NCBI GenBank assembly: GCA_023392595.1
Contig: JAEVYU010000003.1
Coordinates: 45,725 to 109,724 of the forward strand
Reading direction: 5' to 3'
Length of the DNA stretch: 64,000 bases
Source of the DNA: Bacillota bacterium
GTDB taxonomy: Bacteria; Bacillota; UBA4882; UBA8346
Of this stretch, positions 51,012 through 60,540 are shown piece after piece; the stretch's first letter is position 1; every line of letters starts with the position of its first letter. The notes under the pieces are model-generated. The model was not told the origin of the DNA. It saw nothing but the letters and a program-made list of their open reading frames with translations, and made no database searches. The position numbers and the translations under genes were made by a program.

Positions 51012-51686
51012 ATGAATGAACGTTTAATCGCCCAAAAATTGATTCAATCCGGAAAGAATGTTCAATTGGAAATCTTGAATGAAAATGGCCAAAAGATAAT
51101 CTATCGTACTTCCATTTGGAAATCTGAAGGAGAGCGAATGGAAGTATTCATACCCGAAAATGATAAAATAATAAAAAATATGCAGCCAGGCGCAGGCGTT
51201 ACTATAATATGCCGAAGCGACAATAATGCCTGTGACTATGTCTTTGCGACCCAATTCATCGGGGTGGCAAAGGAACCTCCAGTGATTATTGTCAACCTGC
51301 CGGAAGATTTAAAGGCAGAAGTCGGGAGGCATTTTTTTCGGTGTGAAGTCAATTTTCCATTTCAATTTTTCGGTAAAAACGGTAAATATCGTGGGACCGT
51401 GGTAAACCTTTCAATCAATGGCCTCTTTGCGGTAATCGATCCCCAGTTGAATCTGGATACCGGGGCCAGCATGACCTGTCAAATGATATTGCCCGGCAAC
51501 AGCTCGCCTTCATTATTCGTTGCTAAAATCATGCGGACGATTAAAGACGAACATTTTCACGGAATTGGTCTTAGTTTTCAACAAATCGACAAAAATATTC
51601 AAGACCAAATCACCAAATTTCTGTTTCAGCGGCAGAGGGCTATGATGAATCACGGTCAAATCTGTATTGTAAAAAACTCCGGCTAA
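51012..51686 (+). CDS. PilZ-domain protein with YcgR-like N-terminal domain
   Basis: 224 residues. A YcgR-type N-terminal beta domain (about 1-100) precedes a PilZ domain whose c-di-GMP contacts are visible: RHFFR (an RxxxR motif) and NLSINGLFA (the [D/N]xSxxG motif). In Bacillota such proteins act as c-di-GMP brakes on flagella or regulators of surface behaviour. The ATG at 51012 lies 9 nt after GGGGGTG. It stands alone on the plus strand beside polysaccharide genes, which c-di-GMP often controls. Confidence 0.87.
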   Translation: MNERLIAQKLIQSGKNVQLEILNENGQKIIYRTSIWKSEGERMEVFIPENDKIIKNMQPGAGVTIICRSDNNACDYVFATQFIGVAKEPPVIIVNLPEDLKAEVGRHFFRCEVNFPFQFFGKNGKYRGTVVNLSINGLFAVIDPQLNLDTGASMTCQMILPGNSSPSLFVAKIMRTIKDEHFHGIGLSFQQIDKNIQDQITKFLFQRQRAMMNHGQICIVKNSG

Positions 51687-51762
51687 TTCCAATCATCCTG
51701 TTTCTTCCAACTTCGTAACTTCATTACTCTTTGGGATAGTATATTTTTCCTTCCATAACTGC

Positions 51763-52860
51763 TTATAGCAAATCCACCCGGCCGCGTTCCCTGAGGTTTT
51801 GAAGCAGTTTTTTTACGTTCTGAGCTTGATTCTTAGCGCATACCAACAAAACATCTTCAGTTTCCACAACAATCAAGTCCGACACTCCCATCGTCGCTAC
51901 GGGCTTATGGGGACTATGGATGATGCAGTTATAGGTATCGACCCCCCAAAATTCTCCCTGGCCAACATTTCCGGATTCATCCGGCGGCAGTATTCTCTCC
52001 AATGTAGTCCAGCAGCCCAAATCGTCCCAGCCATATTCCGAAGGAATAACCATCAGATTGGAGGTCTTTTCCAAGATCCCATAATCAAACGAAATTGCCG
52101 GTAAAGTAGAATATATTTGGGTTAATTGATTCATTTCATCGGACGAGCCGATAAAAGGGGAAAAATATTGAAGACCCTTATATAGTTCCGGTAAAAAATT
52201 TTCCATTTCCAAGGTTAAATTCTTCAATTGCCAAATAAAGATTCCGCCGTTCCACAAACAATTACCGGCGGCCACCAATTTTTCGGCATTTTCCAGATAA
52301 GGTTTTTCCCGAAAGCCCTTTACCCGATAGTAGGGTTGTTTTTGACCATCAAGGGTACATTCGCCCATGATTTGTCCAAGCTCAATATATCCATAACCCG
52401 TTTCCGGACGGGTCGGTTCCATACCAAAGATTATCCCGCTTTTTTTCTCCATACAAACCCTAAATCCGGCGCGCAAAGCACTCCGCATTTTTTCTTCATG
52501 ACCCACCCTACAGTCACTGGGTAAAAATGCAATGACAGGATCTTCATCCGGATAGTACTTCCGGAGATAAACGGCGGCTAGGCCAATACAAGGCGCGGTA
52601 TTTTTAGATTGAGGTTCAACGATAATGTTTCGGGAAGGCAAAAAAGGTAACTGTTTTTGCACGGCCGTGGCTTGTTCGGAGTTGGTTACCACATAAATTC
52701 GATCCGTCTCGGTAAGCTCTTGAACCCGAGCCACCGACTCCTCTAATAATGTTTTTTCTCCATTAAAGGATAAGAGCTGTTTTGGAAACCTCCGCCTGCT
52801 ACGCGGCCAAAATCTTTCTCCATAGCCGCCGGCCATTAGCACCAAAATAGGATTTGTCAT
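51763..52860 (-). CDS. Mannose-1-phosphate guanylyltransferase
   Basis: 365 residues. The nucleotidyltransferase signature LMAGGYGERFWPRSRRRFPKQLL is at the start, and NTAPCIGLAAVYL, FLPSDCRVG and the FREKPYLENA region follow. It makes GDP-mannose from mannose-1-phosphate and GTP. No C-terminal phosphomannose isomerase domain is fused. Paralogue of the gene at 54749. The second ATG is chosen for its 7-nt spacing from GGAGG. Confidence 0.92.
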   Translation of the reverse strand: MTNPILVLMAGGYGERFWPRSRRRFPKQLLSFNGEKTLLEESVARVQELTETDRIYVVTNSEQATAVQKQLPFLPSRNIIVEPQSKNTAPCIGLAAVYLRKYYPDEDPVIAFLPSDCRVGHEEKMRSALRAGFRVCMEKKSGIIFGMEPTRPETGYGYIELGQIMGECTLDGQKQPYYRVKGFREKPYLENAEKLVAAGNCLWNGGIFIWQLKNLTLEMENFLPELYKGLQYFSPFIGSSDEMNQLTQIYSTLPAISFDYGILEKTSNLMVIPSEYGWDDLGCWTTLERILPPDESGNVGQGEFWGVDTYNCIIHSPHKPVATMGVSDLIVVETEDVLLVCAKNQAQNVKKLLQNLRERGRVDLL

Positions 52861-53022
52861 CATTTCTCCTCCGAGCATTGGGCAACTCGCACTTTACTAA
52901 TCTATGCCACCGGAGGAGAAATGGCTACTAAAAAACGACTTTTCGCTTTTGGCTTTTGCGCCACATTTCAAGGCCCAAAATTCTTTAAGGCAAATAGCCA
53001 ATGGCTGATAGCAGACATCGGA

Positions 53023-53451
53023 TTATGCTTGTTCCCGGGTTTGAAAAACAAACCATTTTCTGGCGATAAAATTCCATAAAAACACCAATATTGTTGCAAA
53101 AACTTTGGACAGCAAGTAGTAAAATCGGAAATGTTCGGTAAAAATCCACATCAAAAGAACGTTTAAGCCCAGTCCAATTAGGGCGATCACCGTAAAAGCC
53201 GCGAATTCAAACCACCTTTTACCTGAAGCGCGTCCTTTGAAAACCCAGTTCATGCTTAAAAAATTATGTACAATTACACTTGCGGTAAAGGAAAGTATCG
53301 TCGAAACCAGATAAAATATTTTGGCGTATTCGGTAAAAAGATAAAGCAATCCAAAATCGATCAGGGTTGCGATCGCACCAACAAAGATATAACGAAAAAA
53401 TTGAACCGAAACACTTTCGGTCGGCTCCCAGAGAATCTTTTTGATCATCAT
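53023..53451 (-). CDS. GtrA-family membrane protein
   Basis: 142 residues, four membrane helices, with the family pattern FFRYIFVGAIATLIDFGLLY and a late NFIARKWFVF. GtrA proteins are thought to flip polyprenyl-phosphate sugars. It follows the GtrB-like gene by 28 bp, the normal pairing. Confidence 0.9.
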   Translation of the reverse strand: MMIKKILWEPTESVSVQFFRYIFVGAIATLIDFGLLYLFTEYAKIFYLVSTILSFTASVIVHNFLSMNWVFKGRASGKRWFEFAAFTVIALIGLGLNVLLMWIFTEHFRFYYLLSKVFATILVFLWNFIARKWFVFQTREQA

Positions 53452-53478
53452 GCACTCCTCGCTGAAACTATGAGTATT

Positions 53479-54405
53479 TTAAATGTTTTTTTTCTTCACG
53501 AAATATTTAGGCCGCCCTTTGATTTCCATATAAGTCTTGGCTAAATATTCACCCATGATGCCTAAGAAAATCATTTGCAAACCACTGACCAAGATGATAA
53601 CCGACATGGTGGATGCCCAACCGGCCACCGGATCTCCGAATAACATCCTCCGGAAAACGATTACAAGGAGTAGCAGAAACGCGAAACCCGAAAATGCCAG
53701 CCCAAAAAAGGAGACCACCCGAAGGGGAAGGGTTGTAAAAGCGATTATCCCTTCCAGCGCATATTTTAATAGTTTCCAAAAAGACCATTTCGTCTCGCCT
53801 ACTACCCGTTCGATATTTTCATAGTCCAGCCATTTGGTTTCATAACCTACCCATCCGAAGATGCCTTTGGAAAACCGGTGATATTCATTCAGTTCTAGAA
53901 TCGAATTAACCATCTGCCTGGTCATCATTCTAAAATCCCGGGCGCCGTCCACAATATCGGCATCGGATAATTTATGAATCAGTATATAAAAAATCCTGGC
54001 AAAAAAGCTTCGCAGCAACGGTTCTCCGTTTCGGCTGACCCGGCGGGTCGCTACCGAATCATATCCTTCTTTTTCAATAGCTTCTACCATTTCCGGCAAC
54101 AACGCCGGCGGATCCTGTAAGTCTACATCCATAATCACCACCCAATCGCCGGTTGCATATTTCATTCCCGCAAGCATAGCCGCCTCCTTACCAAAGTTTC
54201 TGGAAAAAGAGAGATACTTCACCCTTGGGTCTTTACCGGCCAAGGTTTGGATCACTTCTAGAGAATGGTCTTTGGAACCGTCGTTCACAAAAAGAATTTC
54301 ATGGTCACAATGGATTTTTTCCAGGACCGACGTGGTTTCCTGATAAAAAAAAGGTATGGCTTCCTGTTCATTAAAGCAGGGAACAACCACTGAAAGCTTT
54401 TTCAA
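53479..54405 (-). CDS. GT2 polyprenyl-phosphate glycosyltransferase (GtrB/DPM1-like)
   Basis: 308 residues. GT-A domain with LSVVVPCFNEQEAIPFF, VNDGSKDHS and MDVDLQDPP, then two membrane helices (VVSFFGLAFSGFAFLLLLVI and VIILVSGLQMIFLG). It likely makes undecaprenyl-phosphate-glucose or mannose. TTG start at 54405, 7 nt after GGAGG. Paralogue of the gene at 7304. A strong extended -10 promoter lies about 220 bp upstream. Confidence 0.9.
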   Translation of the reverse strand: MKKLSVVVPCFNEQEAIPFFYQETTSVLEKIHCDHEILFVNDGSKDHSLEVIQTLAGKDPRVKYLSFSRNFGKEAAMLAGMKYATGDWVVIMDVDLQDPPALLPEMVEAIEKEGYDSVATRRVSRNGEPLLRSFFARIFYILIHKLSDADIVDGARDFRMMTRQMVNSILELNEYHRFSKGIFGWVGYETKWLDYENIERVVGETKWSFWKLLKYALEGIIAFTTLPLRVVSFFGLAFSGFAFLLLLVIVFRRMLFGDPVAGWASTMSVIILVSGLQMIFLGIMGEYLAKTYMEIKGRPKYFVKKKNI

Positions 54406-54748
54406 AAGAAGACCTCCAAAATTCACTTATTCAATATTAATTATTCGCTGCCGGTTATTTGTTCATTCGTCATCAGGAAGTGTTGTATTGTAAAATTCCA
54501 TCAAAAATTTTCCGTAACTAACAGGCATCTTATCCATTAACGATCGAATTTACCTCATCTTTATTTCCTGGGGTTAACAACACCCCAAATATATAAAAAC
54601 CATATCGTTGTACCGATACAGTTTAATTATATCATAATTCTTTTAAAACAAAATTAATTTATGACTATAAATGCAATTTTAATTATTAAATTCAGTGCAG
54701 GTAATGATGGTTTTATCAAATATTGCAATCATGGTAACGAGTTGAAGC
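54406..54748. other. Intergenic region upstream of the GtrB-like gene
   Basis: No gene. It holds an extended -10 promoter (next entry), a TATCG/CGATA dyad at 54603-54618 just downstream of it and a GGGGT/ACCCC hairpin near 54572-54588 in the leader. Confidence 0.6.
54626..54634 (-). promoter_or_regulatory. Extended -10 promoter of the gtrB-gtrA-manC group
   Basis: Minus-strand TGATATAAT, perfect extended -10, with a poor -35. The TATCG...CGATA dyad right after it may be an operator (inference). Confidence 0.55.
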
Positions 54749-55828
54749 CTAAAGGAATTCCGTCATCCCTTTTTCCTTAAGCAATTCCACCATCTCTTTT
54801 ACGCTCTGAGCCTGATCTTTGGGACATATTAAAATAGCATCGTGAGTGGCGGTAACGATTACGTTATCTACGTTAATCGTTGCAATTAACTGATCGGTTC
54901 CATAAATGATTGAGTTTTTGGTAGCGATGCCCAAATGATTGGCTTTTATGATATTGCCGTTTTCATCGGGGGGAAAAATCGCCCCTAAAGCGTCCCAACT
55001 CCCGACGTCATTCCAACCAAAATCGCCGGGAATTACCAAAACGTCATCACTGCGTTCCATGATACCGTAATCTATGGATATACTTTGTAATTCCGGATAT
55101 ATTTGGACAATTGATTCAGCTTCTCTTGTTGTGGCGAGATCGTCATATACTTTCATCATACTTTTATAGAGTCTGGGCAGATAACGCTGGAAATTATCGA
55201 GAATTACCGATACCTGCCAGACAAACATACCGCTGTTCCAAAGATAATTACCCGAAGCGATATATTTTTGGGCTTTCTCGAAAGCCGGTTTTTCCACAAA
55301 TTCACTGACCGGATAAACTCCCGCGGGCAACAGCCGCCCGCTATCTGTAATAAACCGGATATATCCGTAGCCGGTCGCCGCGAAAGTCGGTTTGATACCG
55401 ATGGTGATAAGTTTCCCCGTGCTACTTGCAGCCTCACAAGTTTTCCGTAAGACATCCCGGAAGCCGTCAACATCGGTGAAATAATGATCCGAAGGCAAAA
55501 CCGTCATCACGGCATCACCATATTTTTTCTTACTATATAATGCGGCATATAGAATACAGGCAGCAGTATTTCTGCCAACCGGTTCTTTTAAAACATTCTC
55601 CCGGGGTACCTGGGTGATCAGCACCGAATCAAGCAACTCTGCCTGTTTTTGATTGGTGACAATCACCGTATTTTCAAGGGGAATAACATCTTGATAGCGG
55701 AGAATGGTATCGTTCAGCATGATATCGTTGCCGCTAAGATTCAATAATTGCTTGGGTTTATTTTGGCGCGACAAGGGCCAAAACCGGGTCCCGCCGCCAC
55801 CGGCGAGAATAACGGATACGAGGGTCAT
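54749..55828 (-). CDS. Mannose-1-phosphate guanylyltransferase, second copy
   Basis: 359 residues. Signature VILAGGGGTRFWPLSRQNKPKQLL, then EPVGRNTAACILYAALY, VLPSDHYF and VEKPAFEKAQKY. It has the same reaction as the enzyme at 51763 but is clearly diverged (GGGG instead of GG-Y-G in the signature), so the copies may serve different glycans or differ in sugar. Separated from the ugd gene by 58 bp. Confidence 0.92.
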   Translation of the reverse strand: MTLVSVILAGGGGTRFWPLSRQNKPKQLLNLSGNDIMLNDTILRYQDVIPLENTVIVTNQKQAELLDSVLITQVPRENVLKEPVGRNTAACILYAALYSKKKYGDAVMTVLPSDHYFTDVDGFRDVLRKTCEAASSTGKLITIGIKPTFAATGYGYIRFITDSGRLLPAGVYPVSEFVEKPAFEKAQKYIASGNYLWNSGMFVWQVSVILDNFQRYLPRLYKSMMKVYDDLATTREAESIVQIYPELQSISIDYGIMERSDDVLVIPGDFGWNDVGSWDALGAIFPPDENGNIIKANHLGIATKNSIIYGTDQLIATINVDNVIVTATHDAILICPKDQAQSVKEMVELLKEKGMTEFL

Positions 55829-55886
55829 GGTTTTTCTCCTGCTTTAATTTAATTAACCTTCACTCGAAAATTATGAAAACAATATT

Positions 55887-57053
55887 TTAATCTCTGCTAT
55901 ATAAATCTCTTGTATATACTTTATCTTCAACATCCTTAATCTCATCCGTCATCCGATTGGCCACAATGACATCCGTTATCTTTTTAAATTCTTCAAGGTC
56001 TCTAACCACCCTTGAATTGAAAAAATTATCTTCTTTTAAGGCAGGTTCATAAACTACAACCTCAATACCCTTAGCTTTTATCCGTTTCATAACACCCTGA
56101 ATCGAGGAATGCCTGAAATTATCGGAATCCGTCTTCATGGTTAACCGATAAATCCCGACTATTTTAGGATTTCTCTTGAAGATCATCCCTGCAATATGGT
56201 CTTTTCTGGTCCGATTCGCATCGACGATGGCTCCCATAATATTATTGGGAACGTCGGCATAATTGGCCAGCAATTGCTTGGTATCTTTAGGCAAACAATA
56301 CCCGCCGTAACCAAAAGACGGATTGTTATAATTGCTTCCGATACGCGGGTCAAGACAAACTCCCTCAATAATATGTTTGGGATTTAAACCTCTTATTTCG
56401 GCATAAGTGTCCAACTCATTAAAAAATGCCACTCTCATGGCCAGATATGTATTGGCAAACAATTTTATTGCTTCTGCTTCGGTAGAATCAGTAAACAATA
56501 CCGGAATATTCTCTTTGATGGCTCCCTCAATCAACAGGTTAGCAAATGCCTTTGCTCTTTCCGACTGCTCCCCCACAATAATACGTGAAGGATATAAATT
56601 ATCATATAAAGCCTTACCTTCTCTTAAAAATTCCGGTGAAAAAATGATATTTTCGGTTTCAAACATCTCCCGTACTTTCTTTGTATATCCTACCGGAACA
56701 GTAGATTTAATCACCATGACCGCATCCTGATTGATGGATAATACATTGGCAATGACTGCTTCAACTGTCCGGGTATTAAAATAATTTTTATCCGGATCAT
56801 AATTGGTTGGTGTAGAGATAATTATATATTCTGCGTCCTTATAGGCTTTATATGCGTCTGTAGTTGCAGTTAGTTGTAAATCTTTATGAGTGAGATATTC
56901 TTCTATCTCCGCATCGATAATCGGGGATTTCCTCTGATTAATCAACGCGACCTTTTCCTCAAGTATATCCAGTGCGATAACTTCATTATGTTGTGCCAAT
57001 AGTACGGCATTTGAAAGTCCGACATAACCGGTTCCAGCTATTGTTATTTTCAT
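55887..57053 (-). CDS. UDP-glucose 6-dehydrogenase
   Basis: 388 residues. N-terminal NAD domain (ITIAGTGYVGLSNAVLLAQH), central FSPEFLREGKALYDN and the catalytic cysteine in FGYGGYCLPKDTKQL. Oxidises UDP-glucose to UDP-glucuronate with 2 NAD+. It lies 57 bp downstream of the UDP-glucuronate 4-epimerase, a matched pathway pair. Ordinary length for the family is 390-440. Confidence 0.94.
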   Translation of the reverse strand: MKITIAGTGYVGLSNAVLLAQHNEVIALDILEEKVALINQRKSPIIDAEIEEYLTHKDLQLTATTDAYKAYKDAEYIIISTPTNYDPDKNYFNTRTVEAVIANVLSINQDAVMVIKSTVPVGYTKKVREMFETENIIFSPEFLREGKALYDNLYPSRIIVGEQSERAKAFANLLIEGAIKENIPVLFTDSTEAEAIKLFANTYLAMRVAFFNELDTYAEIRGLNPKHIIEGVCLDPRIGSNYNNPSFGYGGYCLPKDTKQLLANYADVPNNIMGAIVDANRTRKDHIAGMIFKRNPKIVGIYRLTMKTDSDNFRHSSIQGVMKRIKAKGIEVVVYEPALKEDNFFNSRVVRDLEEFKKITDVIVANRMTDEIKDVEDKVYTRDLYSRD

Positions 57054-57110
57054 GATGAACGCTCCAAATATAAATTATTTTACTACAAAAAGTCCCATCG
57101 TATACTTTTG

Positions 57111-58175
57111 TTAATCTCCAATCCCCTTTTTATCAATATAATACTTTTTATACCATTTTGCAAATCTGCTCAAGCCTTCTTCAAGACTGGTGCTGGGTTT
57201 AAAACCGAAATCTTTCACAAGCTCATCCACATCTGCATAGGTCTGATACACATCACCGGGCTGCATCGGCAGGAATTCTTTTTCTGCCGGAGCCTTTATG
57301 ATACCTTCTGCCATAAGGCACTTTTCCAGAGTTTCCACAAAATACAACAAGCTTTCCGGATGGTTGTTACCGATATTGTAGATCTTATGTTTTACACCAT
57401 CCTCATTGGGGTCCGGTGCTTTCCGCATCACATTGACCAAACCGGTTACAATATCATCGATATAGGTAAAGTCTCGATACATATCACCGTAATTAAAAAT
57501 CTGAATTTTTTTGCCGGCTACAATTTTATTCGTGAAACCAAAATAAGCCATATCAGGACGACCAGCGGGGCCATAAACCGTAAAAAACCGGAGACCCGTC
57601 GCAGGAATTCCATAAAGTTTACTATAAGCATGAGCCATCAACTCATTGGATTTCTTAGTGGCGGCATACAATGAAACAGGATTGTCCACTTTATCCCCGG
57701 TACTGTAGGGAACCTTTTTGTTGGATCCGTAAACAGAAGAACTTGATGCATATACTAAATGATCCACACCGCTTGCGCTATTGTCGTAAGAATGGCGGCA
57801 GGCCTCAAGAATATTAAAAAAGCCGGTTAAATTACTTTCAATATAACTTTCCGGGTTCGTAATCGAGTAGCGAACACCAGCCTGAGCTGCTAAATTGACT
57901 ACGATGTTCGGCTTATATGTTGTAAAAAGCTCATTTACAACTGCTTTATCGGCAATATTGCCCTTGACAAACGTAAAAGCAGCATTTTTTAAAAACTCTT
58001 TCAAACGTTCTTCTTTTAAAGAAACATCATAGTAATCGCTCATATTGTCGATACCGATCACAGCTACTCCTTCCACGGTTGTTAGGAGTCTTTTTGTAAG
58101 ATTTGAGCCTATGAATCCCGCCGCTCCGGTAATTAAGATTTTTTTCTTATGGAGTTCAATATTGAAATTGTCCAT
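57111..58175 (-). CDS. UDP-glucuronate 4-epimerase-type NAD-dependent epimerase
   Basis: 354 residues. Rossmann ILITGAAGFIGSNLTKRLL, catalytic YAATKKSNE with YASSSSVYG, and RFFTVYGPAGRPDMA, typical of UDP-GlcA 4-epimerases. It would convert UDP-glucuronate to UDP-galacturonate. Beside the dehydrogenase, the pair supplies an acidic sugar. The ATG at 58175 fits the family start better than a GTG at 58220. Confidence 0.88.
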   Translation of the reverse strand: MDNFNIELHKKKILITGAAGFIGSNLTKRLLTTVEGVAVIGIDNMSDYYDVSLKEERLKEFLKNAAFTFVKGNIADKAVVNELFTTYKPNIVVNLAAQAGVRYSITNPESYIESNLTGFFNILEACRHSYDNSASGVDHLVYASSSSVYGSNKKVPYSTGDKVDNPVSLYAATKKSNELMAHAYSKLYGIPATGLRFFTVYGPAGRPDMAYFGFTNKIVAGKKIQIFNYGDMYRDFTYIDDIVTGLVNVMRKAPDPNEDGVKHKIYNIGNNHPESLLYFVETLEKCLMAEGIIKAPAEKEFLPMQPGDVYQTYADVDELVKDFGFKPSTSLEEGLSRFAKWYKKYYIDKKGIGD

Positions 58176-58299
58176 GACCCATCCCGACTTTTGAATTTTA
58201 TTTGCAGCCTTGCTAATCACACAGTTTCATTAGAACCAATAAAGATAAAAATAGAAAAGCGAATCCGAAAAATCGTTGAAAAAAGCCGATAGCCAATCG

Positions 58300-59136
58300 C
58301 TAACAGCCATTTTTATTGAAGAACCTCTGCAAAGCGTCCTGATAAGGCGGAGTGGTGATTCCCAGTGAATGAAAACCGTCTTTGGCCAAAACGCTATATT
58401 TAGGTCTCGGGGCTGGCCGGGATAATTCTTCTGAGGAAATCGGCTCAACCGTGCAATTTTTACCAGCTTGTCCTACAATCAGGCGGGCAAAATCGAACCA
58501 AGAGCAATCTCCCTCATTGGTTCCATGATAAATACCGTAAGCGTTGGTTTGAATCAGCCGGCTGATTGCCAGCGCCAAATCGGCGGCATAGGTCGGGCAG
58601 CCGACTTGGTCATTGACAAACTTAAGAACCTTTCTTTCATCGGCTAATTTTAAAATGGTCCGCACAATATTATTACCCTTATCCCCGAACAACCAGGCTG
58701 TTCTGACAATATAAAACTTTTGGAGATGCGTTTTAACGATTTCTTCGCCCTGCCACTTGGTCTTGCCATAAATACTGTGGGGATTACAAAGGTCATATTC
58801 CTTATATGGCCGAGTTCCCTTACCATCAAAAACATAATCCGTTGAAATATAAACCATTGTTGCATTCACAGCCTGACAGGCATTCACCACGTTTTTCGTG
58901 GCAAGTACATTCGCAGCGTAAGCTTCATCCGGTTTTAATTCACAGTCATCGACTTGAGTCTTGGCTGCGCAATGAATAATTAAATCCGGTTTTACTTCCC
59001 TAATATATTCCATGGTATTCTTGAAAGAGATTAAATTATGCTCCGGTAAATCAATAGGATACAACTGATCCTGCGTTAAAATCTCTTGTAAAGAATTACC
59101 CAGTTGCCCCTTGACTCCGGTAATGATGATCTTCAT
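58300..59136 (-). CDS. rfbD: dTDP-4-dehydrorhamnose reductase
   Basis: 278 residues. NADPH motif IIITGVKGQLGNSLQEIL, YISTDYVFDGKGTRPY and YGKTKWQGE. Last step of dTDP-L-rhamnose synthesis. Preceded by GAGGT and followed by short repeat-like sequence. Confidence 0.94.
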   Translation of the reverse strand: MKIIITGVKGQLGNSLQEILTQDQLYPIDLPEHNLISFKNTMEYIREVKPDLIIHCAAKTQVDDCELKPDEAYAANVLATKNVVNACQAVNATMVYISTDYVFDGKGTRPYKEYDLCNPHSIYGKTKWQGEEIVKTHLQKFYIVRTAWLFGDKGNNIVRTILKLADERKVLKFVNDQVGCPTYAADLALAISRLIQTNAYGIYHGTNEGDCSWFDFARLIVGQAGKNCTVEPISSEELSRPAPRPKYSVLAKDGFHSLGITTPPYQDALQRFFNKNGC

Positions 59137-59139
59137 GAT

Positions 59140-59362
59140 AAATACCTCGTTATGAGTTATGAGTTATTTGTTACTTGTTATTAGTTGCTGGTTATTGCTC
59201 ATTAGTTATTAATTACTCATTGCTAGCTATTGATTACCTGTTAGAAAATCAATAAGTTGATATTAATGGATTTTTAACTGACTGACAAAGTTATTTTTAT
59301 ATAGACGACCTTAAATCGGCCTATAACAATACTAATAACTAATTACTAATAACCAATACCTA
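59140..59362. repeat. Degenerate TTATTAG/TTATTGG heptad repeats between rfbD and rfbB
   Basis: Imperfect tandem copies of TTAGTTATTGG/TTATTAG-like words fill much of the gap (about 59150-59220 and 59325-59362). Similar words occur at 60400-60440, 60500-60548 and 62100-62190 and near 41455 and 29190. They are absent from coding sequence. Confidence 0.6.
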
Positions 59363-60370
59363 TTATCTATCCCCGTACATCTTTTCATAATATTCCCGGT
59401 ACTCCCCGGACTTGATTCTCTCCCACCAGGGACGATTTTCGAGATACCACCGGATGGTTTCCTGAATCCCAACTTCAAAAGTTATCGTTGGCTCCCAACC
59501 CAAAGCGTTTTTGATCTTGGTTGCATTAATGGCATAACGGCGGTCGTGACCGGGGCGGTCTTTTACATATTGAATTAAGGATTCCGGTTTGCCGATGGTT
59601 TCCAAAATGAGCTTGACGATTTCGATATTGGAATGTTCATTATGGCCGCCGATGTTGTATACTTCACCGCAGATGCCGTTATGGAAAACGGCGTCAATTC
59701 CCCGGCAATGATCTTTCACATGGAGCCAATCCCTTACATTCAACCCATCGCCATATACCGGCAAAGGTTTATCCTCCAAAGCGTTGGAAATCATCAATGG
59801 AATTAATTTCTCCGGAAATTGATAAGGACCGTAATTATTGGAGCAGCGGGTAATTAATACTGGTTGGCCAAAGGTATGAAATGCCGCTCTGACCAGCAAA
59901 TCAGCCCCTGTTTTACTGGCTGAATAAGGACTGTTAGGAGCAAGCGGAGTTTCCTCAGTAAAATAACCCTCCAGCCCCAGGCTGCCGTAAACTTCATCGG
60001 TTGAGACTTGTAAGTAACGGGGTACATTGTAGCGGCGTGCCAGATCGAGTAATACTTGGGTACCTAATACGTTCGTATTAACGAAAACATCCGGGTCTGT
60101 GATACTGCGGTCCACATGAGACTCGGCCGCCAAATGAATAACACCATCCAGCCCTTCTTGAAATAATGGTTCCAAGGCTGCTCTATCGGTGATGTCAGCC
60201 TTGACAAACCGATAATTTTTCTCGCCTTCGAGTCCCTTTAAGTTTTCCAAATTACCGGCGTAGGTAAGTTTATCCACATTGATCAACTGATAATCCGGAT
60301 ATTTTTCATGAAGGTGATATAATAAATTACTACCGATAAAACCGGCGCCACCGGTGACGAGAATTTTCAT
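59363..60370 (-). CDS. rfbB: dTDP-glucose 4,6-dehydratase
   Basis: 335 residues. ILVTGGAGFIGSNLLYHLHE, HLAAESHVDRSITDP, YLQVSTDEVYGSLG and YSASKTGADLLVRA, the full catalytic set. Second step of dTDP-rhamnose synthesis. GGAGG 8 nt before the ATG. Confidence 0.96.
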   Translation of the reverse strand: MKILVTGGAGFIGSNLLYHLHEKYPDYQLINVDKLTYAGNLENLKGLEGEKNYRFVKADITDRAALEPLFQEGLDGVIHLAAESHVDRSITDPDVFVNTNVLGTQVLLDLARRYNVPRYLQVSTDEVYGSLGLEGYFTEETPLAPNSPYSASKTGADLLVRAAFHTFGQPVLITRCSNNYGPYQFPEKLIPLMISNALEDKPLPVYGDGLNVRDWLHVKDHCRGIDAVFHNGICGEVYNIGGHNEHSNIEIVKLILETIGKPESLIQYVKDRPGHDRRYAINATKIKNALGWEPTITFEVGIQETIRWYLENRPWWERIKSGEYREYYEKMYGDR

Positions 60371-60394
60371 AGTTTTCCCTCCTGTTTTGGGATT

Positions 60395-60540
60395 GACGTT
60401 ATTGGTTGTTGGTTATTTGTTATTGGTTTTACCTGTAATCACGTCTGGATTGCCATCTTTAGCAACTATTTTAGTCAGAGTTTAGAATAGATAACAATCC
60501 ATAACTCAAGACCAATCGCTAATAACCAATAGCTAGTAAC
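60395..60540. repeat. Degenerate heptad repeats between rfbB and rfbC
   Basis: TTATTGGTTGTTGG-type words (60398-60428) and their inverted form CTAATAACCAATAGC (about 60515-60540) flank a short unique segment. Confidence 0.55.
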
